From Apostichopus japonicus (lineage: Eukaryota > Echinodermata > Holothuroidea > Aspidochirotida > Stichopodidae), in contig NC_092571.1 in the NCBI RefSeq assembly GCF_037975245.1, forward strand, positions 8,656,501 through 8,720,500: a stretch of DNA of 64,000 nt. The letters run 5' to 3'. The position numbers and the translations under genes are program-made. This document shows, piece by piece, positions 9,849-21,300 of the stretch. Position 1 is the stretch's first letter. Each line of letters opens with the position of its first letter. The notes beneath the pieces are model-generated. The model did not search any database, was not told the origin of the DNA, and saw only the letters and a list, made by a program, of their open reading frames with translations.

Positions 9849-12399
9849 TAATTAGTAAAAAAAAAGGTTTGTGGTTGCGTTGTATGGTGAAGCGAGTATC
9901 CAGTAGACGAGCAGATTTTTAAAGCTCATAATTCCCTTGACCAGTCACAGTGAAGAATGTCTGGGTCTGGAAAGTACACAATGAAAAGCGAAGTGGACAT
10001 GATGCAAATTCCCAACGGTTTTGGTATGAGTGATTGATAGGGGACGGGTGTAAAGAGGCATTATTAGCCCACTAACTTGTAATTGTGACGATTACCAGCA
10101 CTCTCTGTTGTGGTTAGTTATATGTGATCCTCTTTCGCCCGCGAGTCAGTGGTTATGAACAAATGTTTCACTAAGGCTAGCTGGGACCTTCTGCCGTGAG
10201 ATGAGTTATCTAAAGATTCTGTTGCCCATGCATATAACATATATATAAGGGATTTGATATACTGGAATTGACTGCTCGTCTAAAAGCGATCGATAAAGGC
10301 AGCTAAACTGGAAACTGAACATTTTAGATGTTATTTTTGGATTTGTCTTAATTTAGTTGTCTTTATAAAATCAGCCTGAAGGCTTTGACAGAGAGACATT
10401 TCCTAGCTGCCCCCCTCACCGGCCCAACAAAATCAGTCGCAAACTATATTGCAATTCCAATCACAATTTAAGTTCTGTTCTGTTGGGAGAAATGCCAGCT
10501 AGAAAAAAAGTATTGACTTTTTTCCAAACTTTCGAGGTAAAAAGAGTCATTTCAGGTTTAATGGGAAAATATTTTGACATCTACCATGTTTGCTTATACA
10601 CTGATCCTCAATTGTTTACTTCCAGAAGGTAATAATTTTAGCCTTGATTGAATTAGCAATATTCAAGTTCGAGAAGAACTGCATCATGCCTCATTCAGCT
10701 ATGACATATGACAAATAAAAATTTAAATAAAAGTTATATAATTAAAGTTCAGGGGTTTGGAACAAGTATGTTTAATCTACATTAAAATGATTAAACAAAG
10801 ACCACACGTAAAGAGTCAGTATTGAAAATTTTGAGGGGTATATTCTTACTAAAAGTCAGTCCTTTTTCATTCCATGAAAAATGCATATCTACAGTGCAAG
10901 GCCTATACCTTTACTGATAACTTAAACTAATCCTGTTTTAGCATGATGACTGGCCAATTTTGCATGAAAATGCAGTATTATACCAAACCAATGTATACAA
11001 GACCCCAAAAATGATTATTTTTACCAAAAAGTCACTCATGTCATGTTGAAAATGGCTTTTATTTTAACATGACATGGTTAATTCTTTATCAAACATACAG
11101 CAACAAGATGCAGAATCCCTCCACCTCATATAGGAAGCTTAATTGCAATAGCTGCTGCCCAAATTCGAATTTCTCTTAAATCTACTGTAAAGCAATATTC
11201 TTAATAAATTATTTTGTGCCTCTACCAGATAAAGTAGTGAGCCTCTGACTGCTGACTGACAAAAAATGCAAAGTCAACATGTGCAGCTTTCAGGGATCAC
11301 ATCAAATGAAATGAACCGGCCAATTGGTGCAACATACCACAGTGGGGTGATAATAACTTGGCCGGGAAACAAAAACAGACTACAAGCTAAAATAAGGTAC
11401 AAAAATCATACCAAACTGCTCTCCCACAGGCATCATAAATGGTTCACTTATCTTTATACATACTGTATGTGATAATTTAATTTTGGGGGAGAACATATTC
11501 TTGAAAAATCTTGCCCAAATTTTGCACACACACCAAGATGATCAGAATTACATGAACCATGCATTTTGCATGTAAATGTATTGAAATAACAAGCAGGAGG
11601 GGGAAGGGGGACAAATTTCATATTGGTGCATTGCCAGTGATGGGTGGTGGCAAGCTTTAAACCAGATTGCTGTATTGTGCAAACCTTTAAGTCATGTGGG
11701 ATCCATAGGCCTGTGGTAGGGCAACCTGCTGGCAGAGTCAAGGGGGATGAATCATTTGAGCGCCAGTTCTCCAATATTTACCTCAGACTGATCCAAATTC
11801 ACTTATAAGTGATGTGGTGTTCAAAAAATATATATACTTTGGTATTTTCAATATAAAATATATAAAAACTTACAATTAAGGACTGCCTCATGCAGTAACT
11901 GTATAGATATAGTAGAGCATGTATAGAATAAAATGTCACAAAAATTCCAAGGCATGATATATCAGTAATGTATGAAATGCTTTGAGGGCATAAATAGATT
12001 GATGCACAGTATTAGCCAAGTATAACTTTAACAACTTTAATTTCCAAATAACTTCCTTCAAGAACCTACTGAAAATATTCAAGATTTCCCAACATTTTTG
12101 AGTCATATCCAATTAATTTGGGAATTGTGGTGGAGTCCAGATCCTGCCATCCTTATATGCCTATGCTTCCCTTGATTAGGAAGAAGCCTTTGAGGGCAAA
12201 GCAAGTTTGTTAATTGGTTTGAGATTGACTCAAAGTATCATCCAAAACGTCTAGTTGCATGTGCCTTACTCAAACCAATTGACCCACAAACCCCCCCCCC
12301 CAGCTCCCTCCCTCTTCACTTTGCAGTGATGCTTTGCGGTTTCAATGACCATCGTTTCATGATCTCTGACATACTATTAACTAAAATCAAAATAAAATA
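9849..12399. other. No recognisable gene
   Basis: The stretch is AT-rich. Short open frames (11266-11472 +, 11454-11774 -) have no domain signature, and the sequence holds a C-run near 12291. I see no repeats with clear borders. Confidence 0.5.
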
Positions 12400-12462
12400 A
12401 AACTGTTAGCAAACTGTTTATCCACTAGAGAGCCTGTGTAATAGAATGTGTAACAGTAAATT

Positions 12463-12503
12463 GGCCTGACATTTCGATCCTAGCAGGATCTTCTTCAGAG
12501 GCT
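12463..12503 (-). ncRNA. Candidate minimal hammerhead ribozyme of Penelope type
   Basis: On the minus strand a short stem I (GCCT with AGGC) flanks the core. Then come the CTGAAGA box, a helix II hairpin (GATCC, loop TGCTA, GGATC), the GAAA box and a TGTC cleavage triplet, with essentially no helix III. This is the arrangement described for small hammerhead variants associated with Penelope-like retroelements, which act as dimers. About 60 bp of a repeated tail continues to 12400, and a degraded relative lies at 38600-38730. No reverse transcriptase frame is nearby. The assignment rests on the core motifs alone. Confidence 0.6.
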
Positions 12504-13276
12504 AAAAATACTATTAACTAGTTAGAACTCTGATCCCTCAAAATCATTTAAAGGATTTTTATAAGCGGACTGTTTTTGTATTATTAATTATGAGGTATGA
12601 TACAGATTAAATCAAAGTGTAGACAGGACAGATGGGCATACTGATACATAAAGTAGAGACTATATTTAGAAGGCTGACAGAGCTAGCATGCAAGGTAAAT
12701 GATTACAGTGGTTGTTGTAACAGTAATTTTGATATAAAAAATTATTATTATTAGACCAGTTATGCTGTTTATCTTCTAAGTTTTTCTGAATATTTTCAGA
12801 TGCATACAAATGTGAACCAGCTTCTTCTGCGCTCCGCATGGGACTACTACTAATGCAAAATAGACAATCTCCAAACCCCCTGACTCCTGAACTTAAAGGT
12901 GAATAATGCGTTTACATTTCATCACACAGGAGAGTGAAAAAAATATCTTCTACCATATTGTAGGCTACTCAGTCTTCACAACTAACTGTGAAAATAGTGT
13001 TGTTTCACTAAAATGTCACACAATACATGATTTATATGAAAGATGCATTGTTTGAATTTTGGAAAGGTTGGGTGAACAAATTATTAGTGAGTTACAAAAC
13101 TGTTCAGTTTTCTTTGTGTGAACTTCATTTCTGGCAAGTAAAGATACCCAGCTATATTATTTTGAATGGTCTATCATTGTGTAGATTGAATTGAGTGTTT
13201 GTGGGTATGACAACTTTCTATACCACAAACGCATTATCCTCCTTTAAGTCTAACATGGAATTGCATGCATGCATAC
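12504..13276. other. Mostly non-coding; possible last exon of the MULE/SWIM gene
   Basis: On the minus strand, an acceptor-like TTTTGCATTAG near 12855 precedes an open stretch (PMRSAEEAGSHLYASEN) that could be a downstream exon of the SWIM-domain gene. Nothing else was recognised. Confidence 0.25.
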
Positions 13277-13499
13277 CTGTAGTAATATAATAGAACATCT
13301 GCCTGTGTTTAGGGGATGATACACTAACAAAGTTGGAACCTTGCAAATTGTATGCTCGCATGACAGCATGCTGATGCTTACATGGACCACCGGTCTTTCC
13401 CACTGGACTAGTGCATGTGCCTACATCCATGTTGACATCATACACAACTTCAGTGGTCCCTGTGGAGAAGCTTGGCATTCGGTAGTAGGAGTCATCTAT
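13277..13499 (-). pseudogene. SWIM-type zinc-finger exon of a MULE-like gene
   Basis: This minus-strand exon is bounded by an acceptor (CTTACATGCAG, before 13499) and a donor (ACAG/GTATGC, after 13277). It encodes a SWIM-like segment, YDVNMDVGTCTSPVGKTGG followed by PCKHQHAVMRAY. SWIM fingers have the form CxCx(n)CxH. Here the second Cys is Ser (CTS), so one zinc ligand is lost. SWIM domains commonly follow MULE transposase domains, and transposase fragments lie upstream on the same strand at 14188-14819. With the stops seen there, a decayed transposase-derived gene is the best reading. Confidence 0.65.
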
Positions 13500-14187
13500 C
13501 TGCATGTAAGTAAAAGTATGAACACGCTAGGAATCTCAATTGTATCTTATCAAAGTTACTTAAGGTGGGTATGTCTTCAATAAAATACACATATACATAC
13601 ATCAATACACTACATAAATGTCATACATATAAACATACATTCATACACAAACACTTACATGCAAACATAAATGTAGGCTCTAATTTAATGTGCTGAAAAG
13701 AATGCCACTCAAATAGCTTGTATGGAGGAGCATAGATAAGTTGGGTAGAGACGGCCAAGCTGCCATGAAAAAAAAGCATAATGAACTATTTCTGCCTTGC
13801 TTTATACACAGAACTTTCATGTTATTATTACTTCAAGGGCCATGTGACGCCCACAGAATTGCTAGTTTTTGCTTTTTCTTGTCAAGTGATGAAAGTCTCA
13901 CACAGGCAAGTACGAGAAATGTTTTTATCGTATAATATTAGACAGCATATTGCTGGTGAATTTCATTTAGAACTACCTGTTTTCTGGTTTCTTATTTTCT
14001 ACAGTTTGGAATGGTCCTGGGGGACAATAAGTTAACAACCACATTTATTTGTTTCTATACTTATCCTATTTTTGAAACAACCAAACTTTTCTATGTTGTC
14101 ACTGTTCACTTAATGATCCCTCAGGAAGAACTTTGAGTTGACTAAGTTAGACATGCGGTTATTTGCCAAATTAGTGAGACGACATTC

Positions 14188-14819
14188 TTAGTACATCTCA
14201 AATCGGGTATCCATAAAGTCTACAAGTTGAGTCACATTAAAAGCCTTCATTCTGTATAGAACTTTATCTTTAACAATCCTCATTGCTGCCTCACAGAAGT
14301 TATTGGTGTGGTTTCCTCGTACAGGGAGTGAGTCACGGTGACTAATGGCCCATACATTCTTTCTTGCAAACACAGATGCCTAATGTTCCTTGAACTTGCC
14401 ATATTTTGAAACCAGAGCATCATTCATGGAGGTTTCATAGAGCTCATTCAGCTGTGTTAGTGACTGAGCATCCACCAAACTTTTTGATGATGTTGAGTAA
14501 GCTTGCTCGGTCATGCTAGGGAATTCCATTTTGAGAGTCCCACAGTCAACGCCACATTGCCTGCAATATGTGGAACACACAAAGAATGGTGAGAGTGTTC
14601 GGGTAAACTGCAGTAATTGTTTGCCTCAGAGCTTGGCAATCATCTGTGATGACCACTTTTGGACCTGATTCATTTATGTTGAAATATGGACCATCTTTCA
14701 ACCATTGAGAAACATCTTCTTCTTTCCTTAGAGAGTCTGCTGGTAGTCTCCCCTTGAATTGCAGATTCTCCATCCACATGCTTACATATAAAGTGGTGGT
14801 ACTGAGGTGGGAGTCGATT
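14188..14819 (-). pseudogene. Degraded MULE transposase-domain fragment
   Basis: After an acceptor (TTCTGTTTTAG, before 14819), the minus strand encodes a MULE transposase core segment. The catalytic-Asp region is GPKVVITDDCQALRQTI and the following strand and helix are LTILCVFHILQAMWR. The frame then hits a TGA where family members usually have Trp or Arg, and a TAG 10 codons later. At least one frameshift leads into KYGKFKEH and then WAISHRDSLPVRGNHTNNF, ending with TAG at 14188. CGA-to-TGA decay is likely. Together with the SWIM exon this is a relic of a transposase or a domesticated derivative, now broken. Confidence 0.75.
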
Positions 14820-16199
14820 CTAAAACAGAAGAAAGAATCATTTTAAGGTTATATTTCATGAAAAGTACTTGCAACCTATTTACATCTGTCACTCCTTTCC
14901 TATGTGATTTCTAAGGAGCAATCTCTTTTGTTAATTAGCAAAATTAGTTCCAAATTAACCTATTTTGAGGATAACAGGGAGGTTATTTGATACAAATACA
15001 TTGGGTGACTATTTGAATGGAAGGGTCCATGACTCCATTTCCACTGTATATACCCACCGATGTGAGTTTATAAATTTGAAAATTAACTTAATTATTGTGC
15101 AAAAATTTGAGCCAATGCAAGTCTTTCAAGTAGTCTTGATTTCTATAGCTTGGCTGAATAGTAAGCTCTATAAAGAGTGGCTGGATATGATTCAGATTGA
15201 GTGATAAATGCCTGCATTCTTTTATTATACCTTACCTAGATATATGATGGCATCAAGTTACAATTATCATGTTTTCAAATTAAAATGCCAAAAAGAACAT
15301 GCATTAATTATCACTTCCACGAAACAATCAAGCAGGAATTCCTATTTATGATTAGTCACTTTGCCAGTAAAGGTATGTTGTCCAGTACAACTCACAAGCT
15401 CAATATGGTGTATATGTGATATGGCACCAATCTGACATTGACCTAGCTGTTGAACACCCAAAATGGGACTCCTGATATCCACATGGGATTACATGTTTTT
15501 GTAGTAATTATAGTGCAGGTAAGTAAAGAGGCAATTTTGAACCAAAATTAAACCAGTTAAGTATAGCTGTAGCTGGGTTGCATCATGGAGCTATAAACGT
15601 TTATAGCTCCATGGCTCCATATGGTTGCATAAACATAATAGTGAATGAGCACCGTGAGAGCCACTTGATGAGACCCAAGATAAACAGCTGCTTTCACCAT
15701 GCACACTCTAATGAGTAGGCTATATTGGCCTAATCTGTGAAATGTAAATCATCATGTTCATCACTGACGAATATGACGTTAACACAAATAACAACTTTGT
15801 AACCCTATTTATAGGTCTATCAAGATACTTGCCAAAGGCCTGGCTGCAAGCTGTAACAAAAGTGTTTTTTTCAATCAGGTATAGATGCAGCATAGACTAC
15901 AGCCTTGTGTCTTTGAACAGGAAAGTACTTTTTGAATACTTCTACTAGAAATTAATGAATTATGGCACGCTAGAATTTGGGACCTATATATAATAATAAT
16001 AAAACATGTTCCATGGGTCGTAGCTAATCGGACTAGGAAATGGAAAGAAAAAGAGTAACATTTAAACTGAACAAGGGCCACACTATACTTTGTAAAGTAA
16101 AAAGTACACTCATGCCTACCTCCAAGTCAGCCAAGCACTGACATTCTCGTAGGTATCTTCATTTGAACAGAAACACGAGGTAACAGTCATGTTTTTTTC
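14820..16199. other. No recognisable gene; contains a 30-bp palindrome
   Basis: I could not find N-terminal exons of the MULE gene here. Open frames are short and lack domains. The only notable structure is the palindrome at 15584-15613. Confidence 0.5.
15584..15613. repeat. 30-bp perfect palindrome
   Basis: The half-site CATGGAGCTATAAAC is followed at once by its exact reverse complement, with no loop. It is partly repeated just to the right (GCTCCATATGG). It could extrude as a cruciform or be the core of a tiny foldback repeat. Confidence 0.93.
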
Positions 16200-16203
16200 C
16201 TAG

Positions 16204-18210
16204 TGTAATGCCACTGAGCCAACTAGTCAACCCCACAGCATTAATAAAACAAAAACAAAGCAATTTGAATTTCACTAGTTGATGTTTATTAAGGGTCCAA
16301 GCAGAATTACTGGGTATCAGGCCAGTAATATGACAAAGATATCTTTTACTCAAGATATGAATAGATGAAAAACAGATGAATTACACTTTCTTTTTGTACG
16401 CAATTTAAATCAACATAAAAGGGCGGTGGAAACTACTTAAATGTGACCCTTACTCTAGCACCTGGAAAAACAACAGATAAGAGGAAAACATATCAGTATC
16501 TGACAACATCAAATTCCAATCAACAATCCTGACATAATACATATTAATGTTATTTTATGCACACTTACTATTTAAAGTAACTCAAGGCTGATTGTACCAA
16601 TAAGGGAAAGTTGTTTTTGGTCATTTAACCTCAATGAAGTACTATTTAAAGTAAGCATCAAACAAAACAATTAGATCCCGACATTTTAGCAGATCTCCAA
16701 ATAACACCACTTGAAGAGTATTCTCTCCATGCAAATTTACCCATATCCAGGTCTGGTTGCACAGTTAAGGCAGATCCAGAGCCAAATACAATGGAGATCC
16801 CTAAACATCATACTTGAGCCTAGCTCAAGGTCAAGCCAAGATACAGGGATGAAATCTCCACTCTTAATTTAGAGTACTAGTGCAAGGCAACAACAAAATA
16901 ACCCAACTAAATTTGACAAGGCAATTCGTATGACATATGTGGAGGGAAAACAAACTAATCTTACTAACACAACTAAATTACCCCTTGGACAACCAGCAAA
17001 GGTCAGCCAAAACGATAACATCTTGTGAAACCCAACTTAGTTACCCTTCGGACAACCAGTGAAGGTCAGCCAAAACGATAACATCAGAAAAAGGGGTTGA
17101 AGAATATACTTCCAGTAAACACATAATCTCAATACTACAGAGACACCAAACTACTGTAGCATGACCGTGTCAAGGTCACAATACAAGAAATCCTAAAAAA
17201 AATGTCATAAAACATCATACTTGGAGAATTCATACACCATAAAAACATATATAATCTTAAGACTATCTCAAGACTATCCTAGTGAAGCCCAGATAACATG
17301 GATGTGAAAATGGCAAAGTAAGGAGGACACAAAGTATAATAACGGCCCTGGGGCATGGGAAAGCCTGGGCCAAAGCTTTATGATAGAAGCCAACAAATAA
17401 TGATCAGCACCATCAAAAATACAGTTCAAATCCCAGATCCCATTGCTTATAACCAATAAGCTTTTAATAATCAATAAAATATTAATCCTCTGCTTTTCAG
17501 GAACAAAACAACTAAAAATATTTAGATATCCAGCTATCCCACACACTCTAGCCTGACTATCGAGGGCGCGGCCATTTTGGATGAGTCAACACCAAGAAGA
17601 GAAAGAAAGAGGGCGCCTAACCACGATTAAATATAACGCAACGGTGGGGAAACCTGACCTAGCGGTAGCAGCGTTATTTAGAATGCTAAAATGATAACTC
17701 TTCCATAACAATGGTTCCTTGACATATTAAATTTATCCATGATCTTAAAAGCCCGATATAAATATGAATCACAAGTATTCAGACGAAATCATAAATTTCA
17801 AGCCTAATGTCACAAATCACATATGTATACTGTGTGTCCCAATCCTATTGACACCACCCACTGAAGGCTATCCTAACAGGTTGATGAATTAACGATCTTT
17901 CAGAGGATTTTCCCTGCATTATTACCAAAGAAAATATAGTCAATTTGCAGAAAACACATGAATACAAAGTAAAAATAAGTATTTACCCTACATTCCTGGC
18001 AGAAATAGCCGCGGAATTTAACAGAACTGAAAAAATGTACGTTTAAAAGGCAGAGGAAACTTACACGTCTGCACTCAATCAGAGCAAGAACAAGAGAGAG
18101 AGCATGGCAGGACAGAGATGGTAAAAAGAGGGGCAAACAGGGTCACATGACAGGATGCAGAGCTCTAAGCTCCTCCCCTAATTGAAGGGTGTTTAAGCCA
18201 CATCCCTACA
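16204..18210 (-). repeat. 3' LTR of the Gypsy element
   Basis: The terminal dinucleotides are TG and CA. Near its 3' end the minus strand has AATAAA (about 16286-16291), a likely polyadenylation signal. Internally, two ~60-bp subrepeats containing GGTCAGCCAAAACGATAACA lie at about 16975-17090. Near 17563-17590 the minus strand carries an AP-1-like TGACTCA next to a YY1-like CCAAAATGGCCGC, which is plausible U3 promoter sequence. The open frames inside (90 and 78 codons) have no recognisable domain and are duplicated only because the LTR is. Confidence 0.96.
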
Positions 18211-18223
18211 CTCTCCCCTGCTT
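18211..18223 (-). other. Polypurine tract
   Basis: On the minus strand, AAGCAGGGGAGAG directly precedes the 3' LTR, which is the expected plus-strand priming site. Confidence 0.8.
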
Positions 18224-18335
18224 GACAGTAAGTTTGACCCCAAACTACCTAACATGGAACTAATTAAACTATAAATATGAAAACTTATTCTACATTCAAC
18301 ATGTAGATACCACTTAACATAATAAAACTTAACAC

Positions 18336-21300
18336 CTACAACTCTGACTGAATGGCAGTGGCTCTGTCTAACAACAATCTGCTCTGAATTCTGAGGTGCT
18401 CTAACTCAGATCCTAAATTCATAGCAGAACAGGAAGTACCAGGAACGACAGATTTAGGTTCATGATACAAATTGCTATGGAGACCTTTAGTGGCCCGACT
18501 ACTCCTACGGAACCCTGGTGGAGACTCTGAACCATCGGAACTTGAGTCATCAGAACTAGAAGATGTGTCCCCAGAGCTGGGACTGTAGGGTCCGGAATTG
18601 CCAGACTCAGAACAATAGTTTGGAATTATTACCACTCTGTCAAAATCAGAGTCACTCGAGCTGCCTGTTTCATATGGCGATACTCTAGGAATTGCTGGTT
18701 GTTTTGGTCGGTTACCATTGCGTTTTGGCAGTGGAACTCCTTTGTATGGTTGTACCACTGGGCAGGGACACATCTCCCTTCTCCTCACAACTTTTTGAGG
18801 ACCGCTACCATCAAAAGGTTCTACCGTATAAATCGCCTTATTACCCGGGTGGTCAACAACCTTGAAAACCTTTGATCCCCACTTATGGGCTATTTTACAC
18901 CTACCCTTGGGGTGAGCCCTTAAATACACATGACTACCAATAGTTAAAGGTTTAGTGTGAGCACCCTTATTACAGTATCGCTTCCTCCTATCACCCTCTT
19001 TGGCCATATTCTCCCCTGCTTTTTGGTAAGCATATCTCAAAGCTTCAGCATGAGAATTAACCCAATCTACCACAGGGTTTTCAGTTTCAATTGCCTCTGC
19101 AGCACTTTCAGCCAGAAGGAAATCGATTGGAAGTCTGGGATTTCTTCCAAACATCAAAAAGAAAGGTGTGTACCCAGTCGAAGCATGTGGAGTCGCATTG
19201 TAGGAATACAATACCTCAGGCAAATGCCTAGACCAGTTACGTCTCTTTTTCTCAGAAAGAGTTCTCAAGAGGTCATGGAGAGTTCTGTTAAACCTCTCGG
19301 CCTGGCCGTTCCCTTCAGGGTGATAGGGAGTGGTACGGGTTTGCTTAATATCATATATCTTACACAGTTGTCGGACCAAAGCGGACTGAAAGTTCCTGCC
19401 CTGATCAGAGTGTAACCGTTTGGGCACACCATACCGGTTGAACCAGTGGCTGATCAATGCTTGAGCAGTGCTCTCGGCCGTTTGATCCTTCGTGGCTACA
19501 GCCTGTGTGAATTTAGAAAATATATCAGTCATAACCAGTACATTCTCATAACGATTAGCATCTTTCTCTAAGATAGTAAAATCCACAGCTAAAATCTCAT
19601 TTGGCCTAGTTGCAGTTAAGTTCTCAATAGGCTCTCTTACTCTTGGTTGGTTTTTAGCCCTGGTACACTGATCACAATTTACACAATACAACGTAATATC
19701 CTTAGTCATTCTTGGCCAATAGCATCTGTCACGAATTAAACTTAAAGTACGTTTCACACCTTGATGCCCAGTTTGATCATGGCAAGCATACAATACATCA
19801 GGGATTAACGCTTCAGGCAACAACAATTGCCATACTTCACCATCCTTAGTTACTCTGTACATAAGACCATTTTTGATCTGTAACTTAGTGAACTGTCTTA
19901 AAAATAATTTTACTTTAACTGAATCACATGCAAGTTTGGTCATGGTTGGTTGTTCCATATATTGTCTGATTCTAACCAAAGCAGAGTCCTTTTGTTGAAA
20001 GTCTCTCATTTGAGGGACCGAATAACCAGGCAATACACCAATAGCACAAGTCAAAGTTTCAACCTCAACCTCAGATAAATCTACATCATTAAACATAGAA
20101 TGAATTGGAGAGGGTATCACAGTTGTCCCCTGTACCTTAGTGCACACTTCACTAAATGAACTATCTCTAACGTCTATACCATTGAGCCTACGAGACAACC
20201 CATCTGCGGCTTGGTTGCGGCAACCCGGTTTGTAACGGATTTCAAAATCAAAGCTGGCAAGAGCCCCAACCCACCTTTGTTCCGTGGCACCCAACTTGGC
20301 AGAATTTAAGTGGGCCAAGGGATTGTTGTCTGTAAAGACAATAAACTTATTTCCCAACAGGTAATCCCTAAGCTTTTCTGTGACAGCCCACTTCAAACCC
20401 AAAAACTCTAACTTAAAGCTTGAATAGTTTTCCATATTCTTTTCTGCCCCTCTAAGGGTTCTACTAGCATAGCATATAACCTTGCGAGTTCCCTCTTGTC
20501 GCTGAAAAAGTACTGCCCCTAATCCATCAAAGGATGCATCAACCTCAAGTTCAAATGGGAGAGAATAGTCGGGGAATGCCAACACGGGAGGTTCACACAG
20601 TCTAGTCCTCAAAGTCTCGAAAGCTACTTGATGGTCATCTGACCACATACATGAAAAATTAAATTTAACACCATCTTTCTGGTGCTGGATACAAGTAGAT
20701 ACTAAAGTATGCAAGGGTTTAGCAATCTGAGAGAAACCTTTAACAAATCGTCTGTAGAATGAACAAAAACCCAGAAAGGATCTCAGTTCTTTTACTTTTG
20801 TTGGTTTAGGCCATTCTTTTACTGCCTCAGTCTTACTCGGGTCTGCCCTAACTCCCTCACTAGAAACCTCATGACCTAGATAACTGACCTTGGTCTTAAA
20901 GAAAGAACATTTCTTTAGTTTTATCTTGAGGCCAAACTTCCGTAACCTATCAAATACTGTTTGAAGGCGAGCAAGATGATCAGAGAAAGTGCTTGAGTAT
21001 ACAAGAATGTCATCTAAATAACATAACACTGAATAAAAGAACATGTCACCAAGGCATGCTTGCATTAATCTTTGGAAAGTACCAGGGGCGTTACATAGCC
21101 CGAATGGCATCCTCGTATACTCGTAAAGCCCAAACGGAGTTGTAAAACTCGTTTTGTGTTGATCAGCCTCATCCATGGCCACCTGATGGTAGCCAGACAG
21201 GAGATCGATAGTAGAGAACCATTTCGTTCCATGAAGGGAATCTAACGATTCGTCTATGCGTGGGATTGGGTGGGCATCTTTTACAGTTTTCTCGTTTAAC

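Noticed and set aside
17274-17546. 90-codon open frame present in both LTRs (also 24598-24870)
   Set aside because: It is identical only because the LTRs are recent duplicates; it has no domain, start context or expression evidence.
18957-19415. 152-codon plus-strand frame inside pol
   Set aside because: It is a shadow frame opposite the integrase-coding strand.
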